From assembly GCA_016711405.1 (NCBI GenBank), contig JADJSZ010000036.1, forward strand, positions 9,103 through 73,102: a DNA stretch of 64,000 bases, written 5' to 3'. The notes beneath the pieces were generated by a model, which had not been told where the DNA came from, searched no databases, and saw only the letters and a list, made by a program, of their open reading frames with translations. Below, one piece after another: positions 1-9,067 of this stretch. Position 1 is the stretch's first letter. Each line of letters begins with the position of its first letter. Source of the DNA: Candidatus Hadersleviella danica. GTDB taxonomy: Bacteria; Chloroflexota; Anaerolineae; Promineifilales; Promineifilaceae. A program made the translations under genes and the position numbers.

Positions 1-278
1 TTTGTGCTTTGGCTTCGCTCGGCCGCTCTCGCTCACCGCAGGAACGAACACCTGTAGCATCATCGGCTTTCGGGATGATGCCGACTTGGGCGAAACCATT
101 CACTTTGCCCACGATGCCAGCGTTCCCCATGTCACCATCAACGAAACCTGCGAACGTTGCCCCCTGACGGCCGAACAATGCACCCAACGCGCCGCCCCCC
201 ACCATCTTGCAAGCCCAAGAAACCCGCCAACACAGGCGGCAAGCCCTGCAAAAACTCGTCGCTCAAATGAGGGGGTAG
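1..278 (+). CDS. C-terminal part of a possible XRE/ImmA-IrrE-type regulator, frameshifted
   Basis: The gene enters from the left edge. The visible frame reads FARPLSLTAGTNTCSIIGFR, then a cysteine motif CERCPLTAEQC followed by TQRAAP. This kind of Cys cluster near the C-terminus is remembered from HTH proteins fused to an ImmA/IrrE-like domain; that assignment is tentative because the N-terminal HTH and any HExxH lie outside. At the six-C run near position 196 the frame breaks. Removing one C restores a plausible tail (TILQAQETRQHRRQALQKLV) ending at the TAG at 276-278. The break is either a sequencing indel or a real pseudogene. Confidence 0.4.
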
Positions 279-345
279 TGCTGAGTGCTGAGTGCTGAGT
301 GCTGAGTTAAAAGTCTCTCAGTCTCTCAGTCCTTCAGTCACTTAC
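279..345. repeat. Intergenic word array (GAGTGCTGAGTGCTGA / CTCAGTCTCTCAGTC)
   Basis: Four tandem copies of GTGCTGA are followed by a short spacer and copies of the word TCTCAG. The reverse complement of this whole stretch resembles the sequence at 52600-52662 in word order and spacing, so the two loci look like copies of one dispersed element in opposite orientations. Confidence 0.7.
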
Positions 346-394
346 CCTCTTACTCTCTTTCTCCCCTGCTCCCCTGCTCCCCTGCCCCCCTGCC

Positions 395-1481
395 ATGAAA
401 AAGCTCCTCACCCTCACCCTCCTCCTCCTCCTCACCGCCTGCGGGGGCACGGCCGTGCCTGGAACCAACGGCCGTGCCCGAGCCACTGCCCACCCAAGCA
501 GTGGTTGAAATAACCGTGGAGCCAACCCCAGTGCCACCCACCCCCACGGCCGAGCCATCGCCCATTCCCACGCCAACGCTCTACCCCACCTATCCCACCC
601 TCGTCTGGCTCCCCTACGGCACAGGAACCTATGGCAACCCCGTGGCCATTTTGCGCGATGGCGAGATGGTGTACGAACCCGAACCCACCCCCATCGAAAT
701 TTTCTTCGATTACAACCCCCTCGACGGGCAAATTGCCTACGGAAGCGAGTTTTGGGGCAGTGCGGGGGACAATTTTGATTCAGTCACCGATTTATGGGTG
801 TATGACTACGCCACAAAATCGGCCACCCAATGGCTAGAGGGGGGAGTCGGCCGTGCCGCGTGGTCGCCCGTACCCAATGAAGACGGCCGTACCCCTCTCG
901 CCATCGCCCTGCACAATGGCCAAAACTACGATTTGGCCTTGCTGACGGGGCCAAACGAAGTGCAAATTTTGGGGCGCAACATAGACCCCTATTTCGCATG
1001 GTCGCCCGACGGCCGCCAGATGGCCTATGTGCATGAGGGCAACTTGTTCACGGCCGCGCTCCCCATTACAGGCATGGTCGAAACCTTGTGGGCCAGCGAT
1101 GTCCACGCCAATGGTGGGTGGATTGGGGATGCGCCCGTCTGGGATTTGGAGCGCAACCTGCTCATCTACGCCGATGAGCCATTTGCCGTGGTAGACATGA
1201 CCACGGGCGAGGTTATTCGCCCCATTTTGCCCAGCGAATTGGCTCCCACACGGCCGACCAAGCTCCTGTGGGCGGCCGATTTGCGCCAACTTATCGTCCA
1301 AGAAGAAGGGATGATGGGCAACACCATCCGCGTCTACGAACTGGCCGAAGATTGGCGCAGTGTGCCCTACACCTATGCGGTAGAAAGCACCGTGCTGTTG
1401 GGCTGGTACACCGAGGGCGAAAGCCTGATGGTACTCGACGAAACATCCCGCGAACTGCGCATTCGGCCGCTCACCGAATAA
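395..1481 (+). CDS. Putative lipoprotein with TolB/WD40-like propeller, one frameshift
   Basis: The ATG at 395 opens a lipoprotein signal peptide (MKKLLTLTLLLLLTACGG, lipobox LTAC), so the product is probably tethered outside the membrane. After about 22 codons the frame stops early. Dropping one G near position 461 joins it to a long second frame (474-1481), giving the Pro/Thr-rich linker AVPEPLPTQAVVEITVEPT that often follows such signals. The body carries propeller-like repeats, for example FAWSPDGRQMAYV and WVYDYATKSATQWL. The family is a generic extracytoplasmic beta-propeller, substrate unknown. It resembles the lipoprotein at 55734 in architecture. Confidence 0.6.
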
Positions 1482-1578
1482 GGTTTTATGGCAAAAGGGC
1501 AAAAGAGCTAAAACGCAAAATCACTTAGGAACGCCAAGTTTTTAATCTGAACAAATGGATTGAGTTGGTCTTCTTTCA

Positions 1579-1656
1579 GCGCAAAGTCGCAAAGATGCAA
1601 AGACGCAAAGAAGCTCTTGAACCCTTTGCGTCTTTGCGCCTTCGCGTCTTTGCGTT
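1579..1656. repeat. Inverted word array GCGCAAAG / CTTTGCG
   Basis: The left arm iterates CGCAAAG and the right arm iterates its complement CTTTGCG, giving a long imperfect hairpin. The surrounding 305-bp gap (1482-1787) also holds three copies of an ATTCGTGCA-like word at about 1706-1732 and a CT-rich tract (TCTCTCC repeats) before the next gene. No gene is seen in it. Confidence 0.7.
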
Positions 1657-1787
1657 AAAAAAACAGATTTGTTTACCTTATTTACCTGCCAATCCTTAAG
1701 ACAAAATTCGTGCAATTCGTGCAATTCGTGTCTAAATTAACCTCCCTCCGTAAACTCTCTCCTCTCTCCTCTCTTCTCTCCTCTCCT

Positions 1788-3203
1788 ATGAACCACCCCA
1801 TCGGCATCATCGGCTTAGGCGCAATGGGCGCCAACCTTGCTCTGAACTTGGCCAGCCACGGCTACCCCACGGCCGGCTACGACAGCGACCCCGCCAAACG
1901 AAACGCGCTACTGGTCCAAGCCAACGGCTTGCCCCTCACCACGGCCGCCAGCCTGCCCGACCTACTCGCCCAATTGCCCAGCCCACGCGCCATCATTTTG
2001 CTCGTACCCGCAGGCGCGGCCGTGGATGCCGTTTGCGGCGATTTGCTCGAGGCGGGCGTAGCGCCAGAAGACAGCATCATAGATTGTGGCAATAGCTTTT
2101 GGGAGGACACGGCCGCCCGAGAAGCAAAATATAGCGGCCGTTTTCGCTTTGTGGGCGCGGCCGTTTCAGGCGGAGCCGAAGGCGCACGCCACGGCCCCTC
2201 GCTCATGGTCGGCGGCGACCCCGCTAGTTGGGCACAACTGCGCCCCATGTGGGAGGCGATTTCAGCCAAGTTTCAAGGCGAGCCTTGCGTCGCCTACATG
2301 GGCACGGGTGGGGCAGGCCATTTTGTCAAAATGGTGCATAACGGCATCGAATACGCCGACATGCAGTTAATCGCCGAGGTTTACCATTACCTGCGCTACG
2401 CCCTCCATTTTGAGCCAGCCGCCATTGCCGATTTGTTTGCCAATTGGAACGAGGGGGAGTTGGCCAGCTATTTGCTCCAAATTTCGGCCGCTATTTTGCG
2501 CCAGCCCGATGGCTTGGGCGATGGCTTGCTCCTCGACAAAATCAGCGACCGCGCCGGCCAAAAGGGGACGGGCAGTTGGACGGTGGCCGTGGCCAGCCAG
2601 CTCGGCGTGCCCATTGGGGTAATTAGCGAGGCGGTGAACGCCCGTTTGGTGAGCCACATGGGGCTGGTGCGGCAGGGGGCGGCTCAACATTATGCGGTGC
2701 AAGGGGTAGATTTTGATTTTCCGCCTGTTTCGACAATGGCCTATCGGGCGAAAAAGGGGTTGTACATCGGCCGTGTCGTTGCCTATGCCCAAGGGTTCCA
2801 CCTCCTGCAAAAAGCGGCCGAGGTGCATGGCTGGCCGTTCGATTACGGCCGTATTGCCGCCATTTGGCGAGCGGGGTGCATCATCCGTGCCGACTTGCTC
2901 CAACCCATCATGGCCGCCTTTGCGGCGCAACCCACTCTGCCCAATTTGTTGCTCGACCCCCACTTAGCGGCCGAGGTCAATAAACGCTGGGAGAGTTTGC
3001 GGGCGATGATTCCCACGGCCGCTTTTCTGGGCGCACCCATTTCCTGCCATGCCGCCGCCTTCAACTACGTCCAAACCTTGCTCACCCCCAACCCGTTGCC
3101 CACCAATCTCATCCAAGCCCAGCGCGATTACTTCGGGGCACACACCTACGAACGGGTGGATGCGGCCGTGGGCGAGCATTTTCACACGGAATGGGGGCAG
3201 TAG
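1788..3203 (+). CDS. gnd: 6-phosphogluconate dehydrogenase, decarboxylating
   Basis: It oxidises and decarboxylates 6-phosphogluconate to ribulose 5-phosphate with reduction of NAD(P), in the cytosolic pentose phosphate pathway. The 471-residue length fits the long form of the family. Visible motifs are the Rossmann loop GLGAMGANLALN (about residues 8-19), the substrate-binding AVSGGAEGARHGPSLMVGG stretch (about 120-138), the catalytic segment KMVHNGIEYADMQ near residue 180, and the C-terminal signature SDRAGQKGTGSWT. An ATG at 1788 begins directly with the Rossmann strand (MNHPIGIIGLG), so the longer in-frame extension upstream is rejected. The gene has 13 CGGCCG hexamers. Neighbours give no operon information. 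Confidence 0.95.
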   Translation: MNHPIGIIGLGAMGANLALNLASHGYPTAGYDSDPAKRNALLVQANGLPLTTAASLPDLLAQLPSPRAIILLVPAGAAVDAVCGDLLEAGVAPEDSIIDCGNSFWEDTAAREAKYSGRFRFVGAAVSGGAEGARHGPSLMVGGDPASWAQLRPMWEAISAKFQGEPCVAYMGTGGAGHFVKMVHNGIEYADMQLIAEVYHYLRYALHFEPAAIADLFANWNEGELASYLLQISAAILRQPDGLGDGLLLDKISDRAGQKGTGSWTVAVASQLGVPIGVISEAVNARLVSHMGLVRQGAAQHYAVQGVDFDFPPVSTMAYRAKKGLYIGRVVAYAQGFHLLQKAAEVHGWPFDYGRIAAIWRAGCIIRADLLQPIMAAFAAQPTLPNLLLDPHLAAEVNKRWESLRAMIPTAAFLGAPISCHAAAFNYVQTLLTPNPLPTNLIQAQRDYFGAHTYERVDAAVGEHFHTEWGQ

Positions 3204-3218
3204 GGGGGGGGACTGGGG

Positions 3219-3270
3219 ACTCGAAGGTTATCGTGTCATTTGTCATTTGTCCCTCTCGTCCCTCGTCCCT
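3219..3270. repeat. Intergenic word array (TTTGTCATTTGTC / CTCGTCCCTCGTCCC)
   Basis: Two short words are iterated just downstream of gnd, TGTCATTTGTC and CTCGTCCCTCGTCC. They match words in the arrays at 18221-18296 and 48016-48066. No clear inverted arm is present here. Confidence 0.5.
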
Positions 3271-3321
3271 GTCCAAATTTGCCAAGATGCGTTTAATTGC
3301 GCCGAACAGCTCTCATCCTGT

Positions 3322-3327
3322 TATAAT
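3322..3327 (+). promoter_or_regulatory. Consensus -10 box TATAAT close to the gvpL/F start
   Basis: A perfect TATAAT lies 9 nt before the ATG at 3337. The expected transcription start would be at or within a few bases of the start codon, implying a leaderless or nearly leaderless mRNA. The -35 region (around 3297-3304) is weak, and no Shine-Dalgarno sequence is seen. Confidence 0.55.
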
Positions 3328-3336
3328 CACGGCCGT

Positions 3337-4348
3337 ATGAAGCAGTTATACGGGATTATCGCATTAGACGAGCAAGTTGAATGGCCTGCCCCACTGTATG
3401 GGGTGGTGCATGGCCGTCTCACGGCCGTGGTCGGCGAAGCGGCCGTCACCAGCTTCCGCGATGTGCCTCCCCCCGAGTTAATGGGCTATTTGGAGGCTTA
3501 TCAGGAGATTTTGGCGGGCTTGTGCCAACAAACGGCCGTTTTGCCCGTTCAATTCGGCTCTTTATTGCACAGCGACGAACAAGTCGAACAAGTCCTGCGT
3601 GCCCATGCCGATGAGTTTGAGCGGTTGCTGGGGCAGTTGGCCGAGATGATTCAACTGGAGGTAGCCCTGACATGGGATGCCCGCGCCATTTTGACCGAAA
3701 TTGCCAATAGTTTGCATGTCGGCAATGTCAAACAGGAAGTGGAGGGGCGTTCGGCGGCCGAGATTCGCGCCGCGCAAGAGGGGTTGCGCCGCCAAGTGCA
3801 AATCACATTTGTGCAACGGCAAGCGGAACTGGAGCAGGTGGTGCGCCAACAAGTGCAACCTGTGGCTCATACAGTCGTTAAATTGCCCCAAACCGATGAC
3901 AACACGGCCGTTCACCTCGCCCTCATCGTCCCGCGTGCCGAGCAAGAACGCGCCCAACAGTTGCTGGATACCCTCCGCCAGCGCATCCAAATGAAATGCC
4001 ACCTCGACTGGCGTGGGCCGCTCTACCCCCGCGATTTTGCCAGTGTGGTCGTGCGCGTGCCCAATTTCAGCCTCGTCGCCCATGCGCGGGAGCTGTTGGG
4101 GGCTGGAAACGGCCGCGCTCGAAGAGATCCGCGCCGCCTATTACGCCCACAAGTATTACATCCAGCCCAGCCAAAACTCCAATTTAGATAGCATTGTCAA
4201 CATGCTGGAATTGGCACAGGCGTATAAATTGCTCAAAGAGTTGGCCGAAAATCAGGGAGGGGATGTGTGCCACATGGATGCTGTCTCAGTCGAGCAGACG
4301 ATTGCCCTCAATTTGCTCTACCCCACCTCAGACAGCGCCAAGGCATAG
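3337..4348 (+). CDS. GvpL/GvpF-family gas vesicle protein, one frameshift
   Basis: The product matches the GvpL/F family, an accessory component of gas vesicle assembly: an N-terminal MKQLYGIIALDE strand, then the characteristic QQTAVLPVQFGSLL segment, a helical region with EVALTWDA, and a C-terminal domain with the GPLYPRDFASVVVRV motif. At the G run near 4100 the frame breaks. Shifting by one base continues as ELLGLETAALEEIRAAYYAH and runs to a TAG at 4346-4348. No GvpA or other gvp gene is visible in the window, so the gene is isolated; in such settings the family's job is unknown. The start at 3337 is supported by the adjacent TATAAT. Confidence 0.75.
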
Positions 4349-4379
4349 GAACCGCCGAGCGCCAAAGCCGACTGGAGAA

Positions 4380-4442
4380 AGGACGAATTACGAAATTACT
4401 CGAGAGATGTCGTACTTCGTAATTCGTAATTCGTAATTTATC
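4380..4442. repeat. Inverted word array GAATTACGAA, between convergent genes
   Basis: One arm reads GACGAATTACGAAATTACTC and the other CGTACTTCGTAATTCGTAAT, with the word iterated. It lies between the converging gvpL/F gene and the small membrane gene, where a bidirectional terminator would be expected. The same words occur at 4762 and 18223. Confidence 0.75.
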
Positions 4443-4455
4443 CTTTTTCACATTT

Positions 4456-4746
4456 CTAAACCCTCAAGGTGGCCACCGCCACAAGGGCAATGAGCAAAAT
4501 CACCCCAAACATCAACAACCCCATTGCTTGCTGATGCGCCCGCTGAATACGGCCGTCGTTAGGCAACTCATCGGTGTGTTCCTCCTCCACATCGCGCACG
4601 GCCGTCCACGGCCACAGCATCGCAAAACGGCCGCTGGTCATGTGGTACACCACCAGCCATGTACACTTCAGGCAATAGCTCCCCGCTTGGGTGCGGTTGC
4701 CCGGCCAAAAAAAACGCGCCCCATTTGTAACGTTATACAATCGCAT
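4456..4746 (-). CDS. Small membrane protein of unknown function
   Basis: The 96-residue product ends in one strongly hydrophobic segment (GLLMFGVILLIALVAVATL) followed only by RV, so it is probably a tail-anchored or single-pass membrane protein. The N-terminal half contains a lone SYCLKC Cys pair and an acidic stretch (DVEEEHTDELPNDG). Two ATGs lie in tandem; the second is chosen because it sits about 6 nt after a GGAG ribosome-binding site. It is followed on the same strand, after a word array, by no related gene. I do not recognise a family. Confidence 0.55.
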   Translation of the reverse strand: MRLYNVTNGARFFWPGNRTQAGSYCLKCTWLVVYHMTSGRFAMLWPWTAVRDVEEEHTDELPNDGRIQRAHQQAMGLLMFGVILLIALVAVATLRV

Positions 4747-4761
4747 CATCGCCTCCAGATT

Positions 4762-4822
4762 GAATTACGAAGTACGAATTACGAAGTACGAACGAGTAAT
4801 TTCGTACTTCGTAATTCGTCCT
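4762..4822. repeat. Inverted word array GAATTACGAAGTACGAA
   Basis: The word is repeated twice in the left arm and as its complement (TTCGTACTTCGTAATTCG) in the right arm, forming a near-perfect hairpin between two minus-strand genes. It belongs to the same word family as 4380 and 18223. Confidence 0.75.
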
Positions 4823-4839
4823 TCGGCCTTTGTCCTTTT

Positions 4840-6717
4840 TTACCGCCGCACAATGCCAGCGGCCGTGGCCAGCCACACCCCTCCATCGGCGGCGAGGTGC
4901 AGGTGGGTAATGTCGTTGCTGGGCAAGCCATCGGCCGTGGTCAGCCAGTGCCAACGGCCGTGGGCATATTGTACCAGCCCCACATCGGTTGCCAGCCACA
5001 AATTTAGGCCATCTTGCACGGCCAGTTGGCGAATAACGGCCGTGGCGGGCAACGGCCAATCCACCTCAAACTCACGCCACCCCTGCCCATCATACCGCGC
5101 CAGCGCAGTGGAGCTGGCCAACCACAACGCCCCATCTTGCCCCAGTGTGAGCGCCACCCAAGCGGCCGTGGGAGCCGCCACTGGCGCAAGCCCGCTTGCC
5201 GTGGCTTCCCACAACACCCCCTCCTGCAAAAAATAAAGCGTCTCCCCCCACACCGCCATCTGGCTGGGCGGACGATAGCCAACGGCCGTGACAAAATCGC
5301 ACTGCCAGCCTGCGTCTTGGGGCGTGAGCCGAAACAGCCCATCGTGGGCGATGAGCCACCACACGCCACTGGCTGACCAACGCACTCCGCGCACGGTGGA
5401 GCCATAAATGTGCCCTTCCGCGCTCGTCGCACAGCTCCGCTCGGCCCAATCCCCGCCCCGTGGCCGCTGGAAAAGCCCTTGGGCGGGCGTGTTAAAGACG
5501 GCCACAAGCCCCCCCGCTGAATCTGTGCCGAAAGCTGTTAGCTGGTGGGTCGGCCGTTCATGCACGGTGGGTATGAGGTTCCAATTGGCTCCATCAAATT
5601 GGTAGAGTGCCTCGGCCGTGGTCAGCCAAAGTTGCCCATCGGTTTCGTAGAACCCCGTGGCAAGGCTGGGGGCGCTGGGCTGGGCGAGGGTATGTGATGC
5701 GCCCGTGGCCGCCAGCCCATGCACGCCGCTGTCGGTTCCTAGCCACACCCCCTCGGCCGAGGGCGCAATGGCTTGCACCTCGCGCAGGAAAGCGTCTCCT
5801 GCAAGCGGGAAGAAGGCGGGCACTGCCGTACTGCTGGCCAATTGGCTCGTGCCCGTGGCGTTGCCCACCCACAGCGACCCATCGGCCGCCGTAGCCAGTG
5901 CCCGCACGGGGTGGCGCAGGGTGGGGATGGCCCGCCATGTGGCCCCATCCCACCATGCCAGCCCTTCAGTTGTGCCCGCCCACACCCCCTCGGCCGTGTA
6001 GGCAAGGGCGGTGATGTCGTGGCTGGGCAAGCCATCGGCCGTGGTGAAGGTGCGCCATGTGCGGCCGTCCGTCCACTCGATGCCTTGGGGGGTGGCCAGC
6101 CATAATTCGGAACCAAGGGGCAAAATGGCGTGGATGGGCAAGGGGGCAATTTGCCAAACGGTGCGCCCTGTGGCTTGCCAGCGTTGGCGGGCGGGGTCGA
6201 ATTGGGCAAGGCCAGCGGCCGTGCCCGCCAACAGTTCCCCCGCTGGGGTTAGGGCTAAATCATGAATGGTGTCGCTGGGCAAGCCAGTGGTGGTGGTGAA
6301 AATTTGCCATGCACGGCCGTCGTACTGCGCCACACCCGCCCCTGCGCTCCCCACCCAAATGCGGCCGTGGGCATCGGCCGCCACAGCGGTGAGTTCGTGG
6401 CTGGGCAGGCCGTGTTCGGCGCGGAAATGGGCGTGGTCGGCCGTGGCCACATCCCACACGAGCAGGCCACCCCCTGTGGCGGCCCAGAGCAAACCATTGT
6501 GCGCCAGCACATCGCGCACGGGCAAGGGGTTGGCCCAGCTTTGCCCCGCCGTAGAGCGGGCGAGGGTGGGCTGGGGCAGTCCCGCCCAATTGCGGGTGGA
6601 TGGGTTGGAGGGTGTGGGGGGAAGCGCGGCCGTGAGGAGAGGCGCAACCACCCCAAAAGCGAAGGCCAAGACCAACAAGGTGAGCAAAACGGCCAGCAGA
6701 ATGAGGTAACGGCGCAT
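4840..6717 (-). CDS. Membrane-anchored two-component-regulator-type propeller protein
   Basis: The 625-residue protein begins with one hydrophobic segment (LILLAVLLTLLVLAFAFGVV) that can act as signal anchor. The rest is a run of Reg_prop-like propeller repeats with the recurring pattern GLPSHELTAVAADAHGRIWV, GLPSDTIHDLALTPAGEL, GLPSHDITALAYTAEGVWAG and GLPSNDITHLHLAADGGVWL. Such repeats form seven-bladed propellers and are usually the periplasmic sensor part of hybrid two-component systems. Here no kinase or HTH domain follows; the gene ends at the last blade. The ligand is unknown. It is probably an exported scaffold or sensor. CGGCCG is very frequent in it. Confidence 0.75.
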   Translation of the reverse strand: MRRYLILLAVLLTLLVLAFAFGVVAPLLTAALPPTPSNPSTRNWAGLPQPTLARSTAGQSWANPLPVRDVLAHNGLLWAATGGGLLVWDVATADHAHFRAEHGLPSHELTAVAADAHGRIWVGSAGAGVAQYDGRAWQIFTTTTGLPSDTIHDLALTPAGELLAGTAAGLAQFDPARQRWQATGRTVWQIAPLPIHAILPLGSELWLATPQGIEWTDGRTWRTFTTADGLPSHDITALAYTAEGVWAGTTEGLAWWDGATWRAIPTLRHPVRALATAADGSLWVGNATGTSQLASSTAVPAFFPLAGDAFLREVQAIAPSAEGVWLGTDSGVHGLAATGASHTLAQPSAPSLATGFYETDGQLWLTTAEALYQFDGANWNLIPTVHERPTHQLTAFGTDSAGGLVAVFNTPAQGLFQRPRGGDWAERSCATSAEGHIYGSTVRGVRWSASGVWWLIAHDGLFRLTPQDAGWQCDFVTAVGYRPPSQMAVWGETLYFLQEGVLWEATASGLAPVAAPTAAWVALTLGQDGALWLASSTALARYDGQGWREFEVDWPLPATAVIRQLAVQDGLNLWLATDVGLVQYAHGRWHWLTTADGLPSNDITHLHLAADGGVWLATAAGIVRR

Positions 6718-6730
6718 GGGAAAGCAGGGG

Positions 6731-6811
6731 AGTGGTGTATTGGTGTAGGGGTATAGTGGTGTATTTTAATATACCACTATACCCATAGACTTATACACTC
6801 AAGCACACCAG
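6731..6811. repeat. Inverted word array GTGGTGTATTGGTGTA
   Basis: The left arm iterates GTGTATTGGTGTA and GGTATAGTGGTGTA; the right arm carries ATACCACTATACCC and ACTTATACAC. The gap between the propeller gene and pckG (6718-7005) contains this array and nothing else I can name. Related words are at 8956-9060 and 57463-57575. Confidence 0.7.
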
Positions 6812-7005
6812 TGTCAAATCACTATCATTGTCATGGGGCGGGGCGGCTTGTGACAAATTTCACAAACGGCCGTGACAATACTCACTGGGGCAAAAACGGC
6901 CGAGGGGGTATCCTTCCCCCTGTACAGTTTCACAACCAACGACTAAAATTGCAAACATCTACCCCACCCCAACCCCTTCCCAGCCGCATCAACAGGAGAA
7001 AAATA

Positions 7006-8838
7006 ATGACCATTTCATTTCCCGCCCAGCTAAAAAATAGCGCTGTCCAAACATGGATTGCTGACATGGTGGCTTTGTGCCAACCCGATAGCATCTACTT
7101 TTGCGATGGTTCCGAGGCCGAATACAACCTCATGTGCCAACGGCTCGTCGAGAGCGGTACCTTTATTAAATTGAATGAAGAACTGCGCCCCAACAGCTAT
7201 TTGAGCCGCTCTGACCCGACCGATGTGGCACGGGTGGAAAACCGCACCTACATTTGCAGTATCAGCAAAGCGGATGCAGGGCCAACCAACAATTGGGTAG
7301 ACCCCAAAGAGATGCACAACACGTTAGACGGCCTGTTCGCAGGGTCTATGCACGGCCGTACCATGTACATCATCCCCTTCAGCATGGGGCCGCTCGGCTC
7401 GCCCATCGCCCAAATTGGCATCCAACTGACCGATTCGGCTTATGTGGTGGCCAATATGCGGATTATGGCACGGGTGGATGCGGCCGTGTGGGATTTGCTC
7501 GGCACCGAAGAAGCCTTTGTGCCCTGCGTCCACTCCGTTGGCGCACCACTGGCCGCTGGCCAAGCGGATGTGCCGTGGCCCAGCAACAAAGAGACCAAAT
7601 ACATCGTCCACTTCCCCGAAGAGCGTTCCATTTGGTCGTATGGGAGTGGCTACGGTGGCAATGCGTTGCTCGGCAAAAAATGCTTGGCGCTCCGCATCGC
7701 CTCTAAAATGGCTTTGGATGAGGGGTGGTTGGCCGAACACATGCTCATTTTGGGCGTGGAAGACCCACACGGCGAAAAAACGTATGTCGCGGCCGCTTTC
7801 CCCAGTGCTTGCGGCAAAACCAACTTCGCCATGCTCAACCCACCCGCCGAGATGGAAGGGTGGAAAGTGACCACGATTGGGGATGACATTGCGTGGCTCA
7901 AGCCCAATGGCAGTGGCGAACTCCGCGCCATCAACCCCGAGACAGGCTTCTTTGGGGTGGCTCCGGGCACATCCTACAAGACCAATTCGAGCGCGATGGA
8001 TGCCTGCGCCCGCAACGCCATCTTTACCAATGTGGCCCTGACCCCCGAGGGAGATGTGTGGTGGGAAGGCATGACCGATACCCCACCCGCCGAGGCGATT
8101 GATTGGCTGGGCCAGCCGTGGACACCCGGTTGCGGCCGTAAAGCGGCCCATCCCAACGCCCGCTTTACAGCCCCCGCCAGCCAATGCCCTGTGATTGACC
8201 CTGAGTGGGAAAACCCCGCTGGTGTGCCGATTAGTGCTATTATTTTCGGCGGCCGTCGCAAAGACACTGTGCCGCTGGTGTTTCAATCGTTCAACTGGAT
8301 TTATGGCGTATATGCGGGGGCAACGATGGGTTCAGAACCAACGGCCGCCGCGGCCGATGCCTCCACCCAAGTGCGCCGCGACCCCATGGCGATGTTGCCT
8401 TTTGTGGGCTACCACATGGCCAGCTACTTCAATCACTGGTTGCAATTCGGCCGTGAATTGCCCCACCCACCCCGCATCTTCTGCGTCAACTGGTTCCGCC
8501 AAGATGAAACCGGCAAATGGCTGTGGCCCGGCTTCGGCGAAAACATGCGCGTCCTCAAGTGGATTGTCGAGCGCACCCACGGCCATGCAGTGGCCATCGA
8601 AAGCCCCATTGGTTGGATGCCCCGCTACAAAGATTTCGACTGGCGCGGCTCCGATTTCACCCACGAGCAATTCCAAGCGGTCATGTCGGTGGATGTGGAA
8701 AAGTGGAAGGAAGAAGTGCTTTCCCACGAGGAACTATTCGTGAAGCTCTACGACCGGTTGCCCAAAGAACTCATCGGCGTGCGCGAACTGCTCCTCTCCA
8801 GCCTGTGGCGTTCGCCCACATACTGGGAATTTCTGTAG
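7006..8838 (+). CDS. pckG: Phosphoenolpyruvate carboxykinase (GTP)
   Basis: It interconverts oxaloacetate plus GTP with phosphoenolpyruvate, GDP and CO2 in gluconeogenesis. The 610-residue length and motifs identify the GTP-dependent class: P-loop [13 protein letters not shown] (about residues 265-277), metal/nucleotide segment [10 protein letters not shown], and the guanine-site region [12 protein letters not shown]. The active-site cysteine lies in the P-loop as in the GTP family. The ATG at 7006 follows AGGAGAAAAATA, a good ribosome-binding site; the upstream in-frame extension is rejected. The gene is monocistronic and is followed by a GC-rich hairpin. Confidence 0.96.
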   Translation: MTISFPAQLKNSAVQTWIADMVALCQPDSIYFCDGSEAEYNLMCQRLVESGTFIKLNEELRPNSYLSRSDPTDVARVENRTYICSISKADAGPTNNWVDPKEMHNTLDGLFAGSMHGRTMYIIPFSMGPLGSPIAQIGIQLTDSAYVVANMRIMARVDAAVWDLLGTEEAFVPCVHSVGAPLAAGQADVPWPSNKETKYIVHFPEERSIWSYGSGYGGNALLGKKCLALRIASKMALDEGWLAEHMLILGVEDPHGEKTYVAAAFPSACGKTNFAMLNPPAEMEGWKVTTIGDDIAWLKPNGSGELRAINPETGFFGVAPGTSYKTNSSAMDACARNAIFTNVALTPEGDVWWEGMTDTPPAEAIDWLGQPWTPGCGRKAAHPNARFTAPASQCPVIDPEWENPAGVPISAIIFGGRRKDTVPLVFQSFNWIYGVYAGATMGSEPTAAAADASTQVRRDPMAMLPFVGYHMASYFNHWLQFGRELPHPPRIFCVNWFRQDETGKWLWPGFGENMRVLKWIVERTHGHAVAIESPIGWMPRYKDFDWRGSDFTHEQFQAVMSVDVEKWKEEVLSHEELFVKLYDRLPKELIGVRELLLSSLWRSPTYWEFL

Positions 8839-8839
8839 A

Positions 8840-8926
8840 GGAGCTACTCGTTAGTCGTTACTGGTTATTGGGTTACTGGTTAGTGGTTACTCAAATAACC
8901 TCTAACGAATAACCAATAACGAATCC
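8840..8926. repeat. Inverted word array CGTTACTGGTTATTGG / CCAATAACGAA
   Basis: The left arm iterates TTACTGGTTA-like words and the right arm AACGAATAACCAATAACG. The same words recur at 15117, 33012 and 40042. It starts within 2 nt of the pckG stop codon. Confidence 0.75.
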
Positions 8927-8928
8927 CC

Positions 8929-8958
8929 CCCGCCCCAAGGAAACTTGGGGCGGTTGTG
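8929..8958 (+). terminator. GC-rich hairpin downstream of pckG
   Basis: CCGCCCCAAG, a GAAA-like loop and CTTGGGGCGG form a perfect 10-bp stem. The tail TTGTGTTATT is only moderately T-rich, so this is a probable rather than certain Rho-independent terminator. Confidence 0.6.
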
Positions 8959-9060
8959 TTATTGGGGTATATTTGTATAGTCGTATATTGGTGTATTTGT
9001 CTATTAAGCCACCCCACCACCAATATACCTCTACACTCATATACCAATATACATCTCCAT
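8956..9060. repeat. Inverted word array GTATATTGGTGTATTTG
   Basis: TATATTTGTATAGTCGTATA and GTGTATTTGTCTATTAAG face CCAATATACCTCTACAC and ATATACCAATATACATC. It sits directly before the DEAD helicase start, so transcripts of that gene may begin with it. Confidence 0.65.
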
Positions 9061-9067
9061 CCCCCCC

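Noticed and set aside
1..298. Reading the left-edge frame as a complete 98-residue protein
   Set aside because: It has no real start in the window and its end is a frameshift product.
4840..6717. Several open frames on the plus strand opposite the propeller gene
   Set aside because: They are shadows of a repeat-rich gene with strong codon bias; no start signals or domains.
7324..8286. 320-codon frame opposite pckG
   Set aside because: Antisense shadow of a well conserved enzyme.
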